13,414 nucleotides of DNA, taken from positions 1-13,414 of the forward strand of contig DATDCV010000463.1 in the NCBI GenBank assembly GCA_036524155.1, in the 5' to 3' direction. The notes under the pieces are model-generated. The model saw only the letters and a list, made by a program, of their open reading frames with translations. It was not told the DNA's origin and ran no database searches. The DNA comes from DATDCV01 sp036524155. GTDB lineage: Bacteria; Verrucomicrobiota; Verrucomicrobiia; Limisphaerales; UBA8199. The position numbers and the translations under genes are program-made. Each line of letters begins with the position of its first letter. Position 1 is the stretch's first letter. Positions 7,020-13,414 of this stretch are shown here, in pieces.

Positions 7020-7697
7020 TCACTCCAGGTCGTTCAATAAATCCGGACGCCGCTGCTGTGTCCGCTGCCGCGCCTGTTCCGACCGCCATTTCGCGATTTC
7101 GGCATGGTTCCCGGACAGCAACACTTCCGGCACTTTCAGGCCCCTGAATTCCGCCGGCCGGGTGTATTGCGGATATTCCAGCAGCCCGTTGCTAAACGAC
7201 TCTTCATCCGCGCTCTGGTCATCTCCCAGAGCCCCGGGCAATAGGCGCGTTACCGCATCGATCACCACCATCGCCGGCAGCGCGCCATTGGTCAGCACGT
7301 AATCGCCGACAGACAGTTCGTCGTCCGCCAATTCCTGCCGGACACGCTCGTCAAAACCCTCGTAATGTCCGCTCACGAGGAGCAACTCATCAAATCGAGC
7401 CAATTCCTGCGCGATTGCCTGGTTGAACAAACGGCCAGCCGGCGACATCAGCACCACCCGGGTGCTGGCACCCGCGATTTTCTCCACAGCTTCAAAGATC
7501 GGCTCCGGCTTAAGCAACATGCCCGGACCACCGCCAAAGGGCCTGTCGTCCACAGTCTTGTGGCGGTCGTGCGTGTAGTCGCGCAAATTGTGGATATTCA
7601 GATCCAATAAACCCGCCCGGCGCGCGCGCATAATTATGCTCTCGTCGAGCGGCCCGGCAAACATACCGGGAAAAAGTGTCAGCACATCGATCTTCAT
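7020..7697 (-). CDS. trmD: tRNA (guanine-37-N1)-methyltransferase
   Basis: SPOUT-class enzyme that uses S-adenosylmethionine to methylate G37 next to the anticodon, preventing +1 frameshifting. Starting at MKIDVLTLFPGMF the protein is 225 residues, within family range. Signatures are YTHDRHKTVDDRPFGGGPGM (41-60), LLVSGHYEGFDERV (106-119, part of the knotted SAM site), SVGDYVLTNGALPAM (129-143) and LLSGNHAEI near the C-terminus. The usual GELPA is GALPA here, a family variant I do not consider inactivating. An upstream in-frame ATG at 7733 adds 12 residues unlike the family; the ATG at 7697 follows a purine-rich GGGGAACGGGA and is preferred. The gene lies 46 bp after khpA. rimM, which often stands directly before trmD, is absent here. 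Confidence 0.96.
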   Translation of the reverse strand: MKIDVLTLFPGMFAGPLDESIIMRARRAGLLDLNIHNLRDYTHDRHKTVDDRPFGGGPGMLLKPEPIFEAVEKIAGASTRVVLMSPAGRLFNQAIAQELARFDELLLVSGHYEGFDERVRQELADDELSVGDYVLTNGALPAMVVIDAVTRLLPGALGDDQSADEESFSNGLLEYPQYTRPAEFRGLKVPEVLLSGNHAEIAKWRSEQARQRTQQRRPDLLNDLE

Positions 7698-7743
7698 CGT
7701 GTCCCGTTCCCCAAACGGAACCAGCCGCCCCATCGCCCGGCGC

Positions 7744-7989
7744 TCAAGTCCCCGGTTGGTCCTCGACGATTTCCAGCGTACAGCGCAGGCCCTTGCGCGC
7801 GCTCCCCGCCAACATTAGCGACCGGATTGCATTGATTGTCATGCCCTGCCGGCCAATGACCTTGCCGACATCCTGCGGATGCAAGCGCAACTCGTAAACG
7901 GTCGTACCCTCGCGTTCGACCGGCGTGATGGTCACGTCCTCCGGGTGCTGCACCAAGCCCCGGACAATGTATTCCAGAAAGGCTTGCAT
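7744..7989 (-). CDS. khpA: KH-domain RNA-binding protein (KhpA/YlqC family)
   Basis: An 81-residue protein consisting of a single KH fold. The nucleic-acid-binding loop GRQG (residues 46-49) lies in VGKVIGRQGMTINAIRSL, followed by the variable loop and the last strand RCTLEIVED. The N-terminal MQAFLEYIVRGLVQHPEDV is typical of the family. KhpA proteins bind RNA, often with KhpB, and affect cell division and translation in Gram-positive bacteria; the role here is not known. It stands between rpsP (14-bp gap) and trmD (46-bp gap), the usual position in this conserved cluster, which strongly supports the call. No Shine-Dalgarno is seen, so coupling to rpsP translation is likely. Confidence 0.93.
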   Translation of the reverse strand: MQAFLEYIVRGLVQHPEDVTITPVEREGTTVYELRLHPQDVGKVIGRQGMTINAIRSLMLAGSARKGLRCTLEIVEDQPGT

Positions 7990-8003
7990 AGCGGCACTTT
8001 ACG

Positions 8004-8261
8004 TCAGGCAACGACCGCCGCTGCCTTGTTGGCTCTTTTGATGAAACTGGCAACCGTCTCGCTGGGCTGCGCACCTTTGCTCACCCAGTAGTTCGCCCGG
8101 ACAAGATCCATCTTCACATTGTCGCCCTTCTTGAGGGGTTGGTATGTCCCAAGCTCCTCGATGAACTTGCCGTCGCGCGGGCTGCGGCTATCGGCCACCA
8201 CAATGCGGAAAACCGGGGCATTCTTTGCTCCGACCCGCTTCATGCGAATTTTAACTGACAT
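8004..8261 (-). CDS. rpsP: 30S ribosomal protein S16
   Basis: Small-subunit assembly protein. The 85-residue product has the complete family pattern: VKIRMKRVGAKNAPVFRIVVADSRSPRDGKFIEELGTYQP at 3-42, NVKMDLVRANYWVSKGAQPSETV, and a short basic/Ala-rich end. It is the first gene of the translation cluster read on the minus strand. The ATG is preceded by GGGGAG, but 13 bases away, and by a closer purine stretch; this is one of the few sites in the window resembling a Shine-Dalgarno. The promoter should lie in the 163-bp gap shared with the divergent methyltransferase gene, but no convincing minus-strand pair of boxes is visible. Confidence 0.97.
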   Translation of the reverse strand: MSVKIRMKRVGAKNAPVFRIVVADSRSPRDGKFIEELGTYQPLKKGDNVKMDLVRANYWVSKGAQPSETVASFIKRANKAAAVVA

Positions 8262-8329
8262 AATATACTCTATTCTCCCCAGGGCTGGCCTGCTGGCCGC
8301 CCCCTCAAGGGTTGCACAAAATGAGCGCA

Positions 8330-8341
8330 GAGACTAGTCTC
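8330..8341. repeat. perfect 12-bp palindrome in the rpsP/methyltransferase divergent gap
   Basis: GAGACTAGTCTC is a perfect palindrome; with one mismatched pair it extends to 18 bp (8327-8344). It lies midway between two divergent genes, so it could be a dimeric regulator site or part of a short repeat family. The motif AGCGCAGAG at its left edge (8324-8332) recurs in reverse at 13034-13042 between rbsA and rbsC. Confidence 0.5.
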
Positions 8342-8424
8342 CGCCCTTGCGGTTTGCAAGCGATCTTTTCGGCAAATCGCATCATTCATGTCGTTCGATA
8401 TAAAAGGCCTTTTTGGCTGACACA

Positions 8425-9711
8425 ATGGCTACAGCTCCCGAAAACCTGGAACTCCCCTTATTCCACCTTCCACGCCATCGCACCCGAGGCGACCTGTTGG
8501 CAGAGCTGATTGCGTTCGACGGGTTCGGTAAGTCGACCCGGACGCTGCAGATCGCGGTCACGGACCCGAGAGGCAACTTGAAGCAGGTTCCTGCTTGCGT
8601 AAACGAGTTTTGGACCGCAAAACAGCGGCAGGCAAATTCCCTGCACGAGGTGTCCTACCGGGCTTGTTTCAAACCGCAGTTGCCGCGCTTCTTCATCCAG
8701 CGGCTGACGACTGCCGGCGAGGCGGTGTATGACCCGTTTATGGGGCGAGGCACAACGCCCCTGGAAGCAGCCCTGCTTGGCCGTGTTCCTTGCGGAAATG
8801 ACGCAAATCCTCTGAGCATCGTCATGACCCGGCCGAGGCTGAACCCGCCATTCCTGACAGAAGTCGCAAAGCGCCTGGGAGAGATTGATTTTCGACAAGC
8901 GATTGAGACCCCTCAGGAACTCTTAGCCTTCTACCATCCGCAGACGCTTCAAGCCATCTGCTCGCTCCGTGGGTATCTGCACCAAAGGCGGCAAACAGGC
9001 CGGATGGATTCGGTCGACGAGTGGATTTCTCTGGTGGCGCTGAACCGGCTCACCGGCCATTCCTCGGGGTTCTTTTCGGTTTACACACTGCCCCCAAACC
9101 AAGCGGTGTCGGTCCGGTCGCAACTCAAGATCAATCAGAAACGTGCCCAGATCCCCCCCCAACGAGACATCGCCGCGGTCATACTGAAAAAGTCAAAGCA
9201 GTTGCTGGGTGATATCGGAGGAGAAGCGCGAACCGTCCTTGCGCAAGTCGCCCCTCGCGCCATGCTGTTGACCGCGCCAGCCAGCCAAACGCCCGCGATC
9301 GCCTCGGGCTCGGTTTCTCTCGTGGTCACTTCTCCGCCCTTTCTTAACGTGGTGCAATACGCAACCGACAACTGGCTCCGCTGCTGGTTTCTCGGACTGG
9401 ACCCCAAAGCCGTGAGGCTGACTACGCCAACGAAGCTCGATGCCTGGGAGGCGGAGATGGCAAAAGTCTTTCGGGAACTGTGCCGTGTCCTTCGCCCCGG
9501 CGGGCACATCGCATTTGAGGTAGGCGAAGTCCACAGCGGAAAGACCAGGCTCGAAGAAACTGTGCTCCCTTGCGGGATGAAAGCCGGCTTGGAACCGCTG
9601 CTGGTGTTGATCAACGACCAAAAATTTACCAAGACCGCCAATTGCTGGGGCATCGACAACATGTCGAAAGGCACGAACACGAACCGGATCGTGCTGTTTA
9701 GAAAACCCTGA
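8425..9711 (+). CDS. orphan DNA methyltransferase, N4-cytosine/N6-adenine type, motif I before motif IV
   Basis: S-adenosylmethionine-dependent amino-methyltransferase of 428 residues. The SAM-binding motif DPFMGRGTTPLEA is at residues 103-115, followed by CGNDANPLS. The catalytic TSPPF is at 302-306, within VTSPPFLNVVQY, followed by a Rossmann segment LRPGGHIAFEVGEV. This order is the reverse of the common beta class, where TSPPY comes first. Between them lies a long insert with NRLTGHSSGFFSVYTLPPNQAVSVRSQLKIN, which I take to be a family signature. TSPP suggests N4-cytosine modification, but the base and site cannot be read from sequence. No restriction enzyme or specificity gene is adjacent. 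A TTG at 8413 could extend it by four residues; ATG 8425 is preferred. TATAAA at 8399-8404 may be its -10 box. A run of eight C (9153-9160) is in frame. Confidence 0.9.
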   Translation: MATAPENLELPLFHLPRHRTRGDLLAELIAFDGFGKSTRTLQIAVTDPRGNLKQVPACVNEFWTAKQRQANSLHEVSYRACFKPQLPRFFIQRLTTAGEAVYDPFMGRGTTPLEAALLGRVPCGNDANPLSIVMTRPRLNPPFLTEVAKRLGEIDFRQAIETPQELLAFYHPQTLQAICSLRGYLHQRRQTGRMDSVDEWISLVALNRLTGHSSGFFSVYTLPPNQAVSVRSQLKINQKRAQIPPQRDIAAVILKKSKQLLGDIGGEARTVLAQVAPRAMLLTAPASQTPAIASGSVSLVVTSPPFLNVVQYATDNWLRCWFLGLDPKAVRLTTPTKLDAWEAEMAKVFRELCRVLRPGGHIAFEVGEVHSGKTRLEETVLPCGMKAGLEPLLVLINDQKFTKTANCWGIDNMSKGTNTNRIVLFRKP

Positions 9712-10001
9712 CCACCTGGACTTAGCCCGAACATTTCCCAGCGACTGTAGGCGCCGACGTAAGAAGGTGGAACAATCGAGTCTACCAGCGTTTCGCCTCC
9801 GTACGTACGCGCCTGCGATCTGTGCCGGGTTGGTGCGGCATGCGAAATATCCAGGTGAAGGAGCGCACTCCGCGCCGGTCTCCCGACGAGTCGCCCGTCG
9901 TCGGCGCTTCACGCGCCAGTTTGTCAGCACGGCAGTTCACAACCCTTTATCTGGCGCTTGACCTCTCTCGCCACGGTTGGAAAGCTACAGGCTGTTAAAC
10001 T
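9712..10001. other. 290-bp gene-free stretch before the D,D-carboxypeptidase gene
   Basis: No family-like reading frame or RNA gene is recognised. It holds several GC-rich hairpins around 9866-9917 (listed separately). Near its end TTGACC (9958-9963) is a good -35 box but has no matching -10 at standard spacing, and TAAACT (9996-10001) touches the GTG start. The promoter of the downstream gene is therefore unresolved. Confidence 0.6.
9883..9917. repeat. overlapping GC-rich hairpins
   Basis: CCGACGA (9883-9889) pairs perfectly with TCGTCGG (9898-9904) around an 8-base loop. Overlapping it, GGCGC (9903-9907) pairs with GCGCC (9913-9917), and GCGCCG at 9872-9877 can instead pair with CGGCGC at 9902-9907. 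No T-run follows, so this is not a classical terminator; it may be a degenerate palindromic repeat. Confidence 0.45.
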
Positions 10002-11000
10002 GTGTGTATTCAAACGACAGACAAACAGGCTCCCGAGGGACGCGTTCTCGAGGGCTGTGCCAAAGTCCCCTGGTTGTTGATCCTTCTTTCATTGGTGTTG
10101 GCCGGGTTTCTGCCCGTGGCCAACGCCGCTTCGTCCAAGTCCAAAGCTGGAAGCACCACCAACCGCCGCAGCTATACGATCGCCCAAAACCCTTACGTGG
10201 GCGCGATAGTTGTAAACGTGGCGAACGGCGCGGTGCTCTTCGAAGATCGCGCCGACACGAAGGGCTACCCGGCAAGTGTGCTGAAACTGATGGATCTTCT
10301 GATCATCCTGGAAAAGATCGAGCAGGGCCAACTCTCATTGCAGGACAAGGTCCCGGTCAGCCGCAAGGCGACCATGGCCGGTACCTCGAAGGTTTGGCTG
10401 ACGGAGCGGGAATCGTTCACCCTCGAGGAGATGCTCTACGCACTCATGGTTCACTCCGCCAATGATGTCGCCGTCGCGTTGGCAGAGAAAGTGGCGGGGA
10501 GCACGGACGCGTTTGTGGATTTGATGAATGCGAAAGCCAGGGCCTTAGGGATGAAAGATACCGAATTCCATTCAGTCCACGGGCTTCCCCCGGCACGGGG
10601 CGAGAAGGACGACATAACCACAGCGCGAGACCTTTCGATCTTGTGCCGCGAAGTGTTGAAGCACCCGCAAGCACTGCGCTACACCACTACGCGCACACGC
10701 GTTTTCCGTCCCAACGCAGGGAAACGCACTATGAACATGCAGAACCACAACCCCCTGCTGGGCAAGGTGGAGGGGTGTGACGGCTTGAAAACCGGGTATA
10801 TAGCGAAAGCCGGGTTCTCAATCGCGGTGACGGCCTGGCGGAATGGCCAACGCGTCATTGTCATAGTGCTCGGCAGTACCGAACGAAAACTCCGGGATGC
10901 GAAAGCCATCGAGCTTGTCGATAAGGGCTTTACCCGGCTCTCAGGATCTCCAGCACCCGCTAACAGGGCCAAGTCAACATCCAGGCGGACCGCCCGGTGA
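10002..11000 (+). CDS. D-alanyl-D-alanine carboxypeptidase, penicillin-binding protein family S11
   Basis: Secreted serine peptidase that trims the terminal D-Ala from peptidoglycan pentapeptides. All three catalytic motifs are present in the 332-residue product: SVLK at 92-95 (nucleophile Ser92), SAN at 152-154 and KTG at 263-265. Residues 22-42 form a signal peptide (KVPW, a Leu-rich core, then VANA before the likely cleavage after Ala42). The chain stops soon after the catalytic domain with a basic Ser/Thr/Arg tail. The PBP5-type C-terminal beta domain and amphipathic anchor are missing, so the enzyme may be free in the periplasm. The GTG start is forced by an in-frame stop two codons upstream; the 20 residues before the hydrophobic core are unusually long. 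It converges on the ribokinase gene, 33 bp away. Confidence 0.93.
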   Translation: MCIQTTDKQAPEGRVLEGCAKVPWLLILLSLVLAGFLPVANAASSKSKAGSTTNRRSYTIAQNPYVGAIVVNVANGAVLFEDRADTKGYPASVLKLMDLLIILEKIEQGQLSLQDKVPVSRKATMAGTSKVWLTERESFTLEEMLYALMVHSANDVAVALAEKVAGSTDAFVDLMNAKARALGMKDTEFHSVHGLPPARGEKDDITTARDLSILCREVLKHPQALRYTTTRTRVFRPNAGKRTMNMQNHNPLLGKVEGCDGLKTGYIAKAGFSIAVTAWRNGQRVIVIVLGSTERKLRDAKAIELVDKGFTRLSGSPAPANRAKSTSRRTAR

Positions 11001-11009
11001 GGAGGATGG

Positions 11010-11033
11010 ACAGAGGAGGAGGCGCGTCTCTGT
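11010..11033. repeat. small inverted repeat between convergent genes
   Basis: ACAGAG (11010-11015) and CTCTGT (11028-11033) are perfect reverse complements in the 33-bp gap between the carboxypeptidase and ribokinase stop codons. The stem is short and has no T-run in either direction, so a bidirectional terminator role is only possible. Confidence 0.3.
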
Positions 11034-11975
11034 TCAGTGCTCGCCGCGAAATGCCCGATCCGTGGCGGCCCGGCTGGGCATGCTCTCCTGCGCTCCGGGT
11101 TTGAGCGTTGCCAATGCGGCGGCACAATTGGCGTATCGGATCGCGCTCTCCACATCCAAGCCATCGGCCCGCCGGGCGACGTAGGTGCCCGCAAAGGCAT
11201 CGCCTGCTCCAACGGTGTCGACCGGCCTAACCCTCAAACCCGGCACCTCCACGCAGGTCTCCGCTCCGAGATACAGCGTGGGCTTTGCTCCGCGCGTCAC
11301 CACTAAACGTTCGATTCTCTTTTCGGTGAGTTTCTTCCTCCACGTCTCCGGTTTCGCCCGCACTGTTTCGACCGATCTTCCAAAGATGGCCACAGCTTCG
11401 TTTTCATTCGCAATGAGCGTGTCAACCCGGCATTCGCCCCAAGGAAACCCGTCCCGGAAAGGCGACGGATTCAACACGACCGGGGCGGATGCCCTATTTG
11501 CCGCCCTAATGACTGCAATGACAGTCTCCAGTGGAATTTCGAATTGGAGTAGCACGGTCACCCACGGGTGGAGCATGGGAGACAATTTGCGGATCGCCGA
11601 CGTTCTCAGATGGCCGTTTGCCCCTGGGGCGACCACAATTATGTTTTCAGCGGAACGGTCCACAGCAATGAGCGCAGTGCCGGTTAGGCCCTGATCGGTC
11701 GAGAATAGCCCTCGCACGTTGATGCCCTCGGCCACCAACCGCCGGCGATAAGCCCGGCCGTTGTCATCGGCCCCAACGCACCCAATCATACTCACTTTGG
11801 CGCCTTGCCGGGCCGCGGCGACAGCCTGGTTGGCACCTTTGCCTCCGAAACGCTGAATCAAGTCTTGCGCCGGCACGGTCTCACCAGGGACCGGCAGATG
11901 CTCGACCGAGGCGATATAGTCGATGTTCAAAGATCCGACGACGATTATTCCTGGCACTTGTTCTGGCATAATCAT
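11034..11975 (-). CDS. rbsK: ribokinase, PfkB family sugar kinase
   Basis: Cytoplasmic kinase that phosphorylates ribose to ribose 5-phosphate with ATP. The 313-residue product has the full PfkB layout: VVGSLNIDY (12-20) for sugar binding, the first family signature GGKGANQAVAAARQGA (44-59), NENEA (190-194), and the second signature DTVGAGDAFAGTYVA (253-267) with catalytic Asp259. The ending GAQESMPSRAA is of the ribokinase type. Substrate assignment rests on this and on the upstream sugar transporter genes; a related pentose or nucleoside is possible. It lies 6 bp after the permease gene, so the two are surely cotranscribed. Two closely spaced ATGs (11975 and 11969) are possible starts; neither has a Shine-Dalgarno, which suggests translational coupling. 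Confidence 0.93.
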   Translation of the reverse strand: MIMPEQVPGIIVVGSLNIDYIASVEHLPVPGETVPAQDLIQRFGGKGANQAVAAARQGAKVSMIGCVGADDNGRAYRRRLVAEGINVRGLFSTDQGLTGTALIAVDRSAENIIVVAPGANGHLRTSAIRKLSPMLHPWVTVLLQFEIPLETVIAVIRAANRASAPVVLNPSPFRDGFPWGECRVDTLIANENEAVAIFGRSVETVRAKPETWRKKLTEKRIERLVVTRGAKPTLYLGAETCVEVPGLRVRPVDTVGAGDAFAGTYVARRADGLDVESAIRYANCAAALATLKPGAQESMPSRAATDRAFRGEH

Positions 11976-11981
11976 TGGCGT

Positions 11982-12980
11982 CTAAGCGGGGCGACGCAAC
12001 CACCGCCGCAACAAACTGAGTTTCTGCCGCGTGATTTGATGTCGCCAGGCATCGACGATTACGGCAATCACGATCACTGCCCCCGTCACCACGCGTTTGG
12101 TGGGCTCAGAGGCGCCGACTTGCGCCAGTCCCGCCTGGAGCGTAGCGATTATCAGGACGCCGAAGAAACTGTTCACCACCGACCCGCGTCCACCCATCAG
12201 GCTGGTTCCGCCGATGACTACGGCGGCGATCGCGGCCAGTTCGAGTCCGTAACCGGCATTCGGATCTGCCGCGCCGAGACGGGAGGTATAAAACACTGCG
12301 CCCAGTCCGGCCAGCAGGCCGACCAGGGCATAGACCGCGATTTTGGCCGGACGAGGGTTTATCCCGGCCAGGCGGACGGCTTGTTCGTTAGTGCCTATGG
12401 CAACCAACTCCCTGCCGAATACCGTGCGGGAAAGCACGACCTGCGCGGCGGCAACCACCGCCACGCTAATGAAAAAGGCAGGCGAGAAGCCGAGGGTGCC
12501 GAGGGAACTGGACAGGCCCTCGACTGGCGCGCCGATGTATCTGGTCTGGGAATGAGTGGCCAGATAGGCGAGGCCCCGGGCGATTTCAAGCATGCCCAGG
12601 GTCACGATGAAAGAGGGTATCGCCAGCCGCACGCTGACGAGCCCGTTCAAGCAGCCGGCTGCCAGACCGACGAATCCACAAAGCGCTGCGGCAGCCGGAA
12701 AGGGCCAATGCCAATCGACCATCGCCACACCAAGCACGGCCCCGCCCAGACCCAGCACCGACCCCACGGACAAATCGATTCCGCCGATAATCAGCACCAG
12801 CGTCATTCCAGCCGCCACCACGGTGAGGGTCGGAATGCTGTTGGCCAGGGTCTTGAAAGTTCCGGCCGTAAGGAAATTCTCGCTCAGAAGCCCGAAGAGC
12901 AGCAGCAGTGCCGCCCACACGAGCAGCAAAGCCGCATACTCGCCGAGCTTTTTGAAAAGTTTTACCGGCTCACTATTCAT
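11982..12980 (-). CDS. rbsC: ABC sugar transporter permease, ribose type
   Basis: Integral inner-membrane permease of the ribose/xylose/galactose ABC family, predicted as 332 residues with eight or more hydrophobic helices. Signatures: GMTLVLIIGGIDLSVGSVLGL (the conserved GIDLSVG), GTNEQAVRLAGI in the cytoplasmic coupling region, and GLGAVFYTSRLGAADPNAGYGLELAAIAAVVIGGTSLMGGRGS, which is nearly invariant in the family. The chosen start is MNSEPVKLFKKLGEYAALLL. The frame is open to an ATG at 13082, but the extra 34 residues are Cys/Arg-rich, unlike any permease N-terminus, and seem to be translated spacer. The gene stands between the ATPase and the ribokinase in one transcription unit. No substrate-binding protein gene is found on this side. 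Confidence 0.92.
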   Translation of the reverse strand: MNSEPVKLFKKLGEYAALLLVWAALLLLFGLLSENFLTAGTFKTLANSIPTLTVVAAGMTLVLIIGGIDLSVGSVLGLGGAVLGVAMVDWHWPFPAAAALCGFVGLAAGCLNGLVSVRLAIPSFIVTLGMLEIARGLAYLATHSQTRYIGAPVEGLSSSLGTLGFSPAFFISVAVVAAAQVVLSRTVFGRELVAIGTNEQAVRLAGINPRPAKIAVYALVGLLAGLGAVFYTSRLGAADPNAGYGLELAAIAAVVIGGTSLMGGRGSVVNSFFGVLIIATLQAGLAQVGASEPTKRVVTGAVIVIAVIVDAWRHQITRQKLSLLRRWLRRPA

Positions 12981-13095
12981 TGACCCAATCCGGACGCATC
13001 TGACGGCGGCGCGGAGCGTAGCGGCGTGAAAGACTCTGCGCTGGCAATTGCTCGTTTCCCGCGGGCTAAAAAAGCACCCCAACCATTGGCCATCG
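12981..13095. other. 115-bp spacer between the ATPase and permease genes
   Basis: The gap is long for genes in the same transporter operon. It contains a G/C-rich imperfect repeat (gcggcgcggagcg / tagcggcg near 13003-13025), the 9-mer CTCTGCGCT (13034-13042) that recurs inverted at 8324-8332, and CCCGCGGG at 13059-13066. It may hold an inserted short repeat. Confidence 0.45.
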
Positions 13096-13414
13096 TCACT
13101 CGCTCCGGTTCAAATAGCCGCTAAAGGCCGCTTGGGTGATGGCTTCCTCACTCCATTGGCCCGGGAGGAATTCCGACGCAATCCGCCCGGCGGACATCAC
13201 GAGAATTCGGTCGCAGACCGCCATCAATTCGGTTTGTTCGCTGGAGACGAAAACCACGGCCTTATTCTCGCCCGCCAGTTGTCGGAGAAGCTGATAAACC
13301 GTGTCTTTGGCTGCGACGTCGATACCACGCGTGGGTTCATCAAAAAGCAGCACGCTGCAACCCCGAGCCAACCAGCGACCAATCACCACCTTCTGCTGGT
13401 TCCCGCCGCTAAGC
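13096..13414 (-). CDS. rbsA: sugar ABC transporter ATP-binding protein, C-terminal part (cut by window edge)
   Basis: C-terminal 105 codons of the ATPase that drives the sugar importer at the cytoplasmic face of the membrane. The frame runs through the window edge: it starts in the ABC signature LSGGNQQK (13390-13413), continues VVIGRWLARGCSVLLFDEPTRGIDVAAK with the Walker B aspartate and glutamate (LLFDEP) and the D-loop, then SSEQTELMAVCDRILVM, where the usual switch histidine region SSE-PE is SSEQTE. LSGGNQQK and DEPTRGIDV are typical of the second nucleotide-binding domain of RbsA/MglA/XylG-type ATPases, which carry two such domains in about 500 residues; most of the protein is outside the window. 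It is the first gene of the transporter-kinase operon seen here. Confidence 0.93.
   Translation of the reverse strand, partial: LSGGNQQKVVIGRWLARGCSVLLFDEPTRGIDVAAKDTVYQLLRQLAGENKAVVFVSSEQTELMAVCDRILVMSAGRIASEFLPGQWSEEAITQAAFSGYLNRSE

Noticed and set aside
7698..7733. 12-residue N-terminal extension of TrmD
   Set aside because: The family begins at MKIDVLTLFP, and a purine-rich site precedes that ATG.
11805..12983. 392-residue plus-strand reading frame opposite the ribokinase and permease genes
   Set aside because: It is very rich in Gln, His, Arg and Asp, as expected from the complement of hydrophobic permease codons; both minus-strand genes are secure.
12981..13082. 34-residue N-terminal extension of the permease
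   Set aside because: Cys/Arg-rich sequence unlike any family N-terminus; MNSEPVKLF directly before the first helix is the natural start.
1..13414. CRISPR array, tRNA, rRNA, complete insertion sequence, prophage or toxin-antitoxin pair
   Set aside because: No regularly spaced repeats, cloverleaf, transposase, integrase or small paired toxin gene could be recognised on either strand.

Overview
The window is an ordinary, gene-dense bacterial chromosome segment with high GC content, convergent and divergent gene pairs, short spacers and few Shine-Dalgarno sequences. The style of the squalene-hopene cyclase, the rpsP-khpA-trmD-rplS cluster without rimM, the weak ribosome binding sites and the GC-rich palindromic intergenic elements suggest a verrucomicrobial genome, perhaps of the Pedosphaera/Limisphaera type. 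That assignment is inference; no rRNA or other decisive marker is present.

Left part (1-4022). A leader of about 265 bp carries a striking 100-bp element with perfect 25-bp inverted arms and a 13-bp tandem duplication. It precedes a complete squalene-hopene cyclase gene (+), which makes the hopanoid skeleton. Converging on it is a single-chain fusion (-) of a class 1 dihydroorotate dehydrogenase-like domain with a PyrK-like FAD/NAD/2Fe-2S electron-transfer domain.

Middle part (4023-8261). The fusion gene diverges from an HU/IHF-type DNA-binding protein gene across a 194-bp region holding candidate promoters in both directions and a spaced 8-bp dyad. A clear intrinsic terminator follows the HU gene, then comes histidyl-tRNA synthetase. 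Convergent with hisS is a small stand-alone PAS-domain protein with a four-cysteine insert. Next is the translation cluster on the minus strand, read rpsP, khpA, trmD, rplS: ribosomal protein S16, a KH RNA-binding protein, tRNA m1G37 methyltransferase and ribosomal protein L19.

Right part (8262-13414). Divergent from rpsP is an orphan DNA methyltransferase with motif I before motif IV. A 290-bp gene-free stretch with GC-rich hairpins separates it from a secreted penicillin-binding-type D,D-carboxypeptidase. Converging on that is a sugar (probably ribose) uptake operon read on the minus strand: an ABC ATPase (cut by the window edge), a permease and a ribokinase. Together these import a pentose and phosphorylate it. 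No substrate-binding protein lies in the window.

I do not see a defence island, CRISPR array, prophage, complete insertion sequence, tRNA or rRNA. The items most worth a second look are the PAS protein with its cysteine quartet, the 100-bp palindromic element, the permuted orphan methyltransferase and the dihydroorotate dehydrogenase-like fusion with an SCPH active-site motif.
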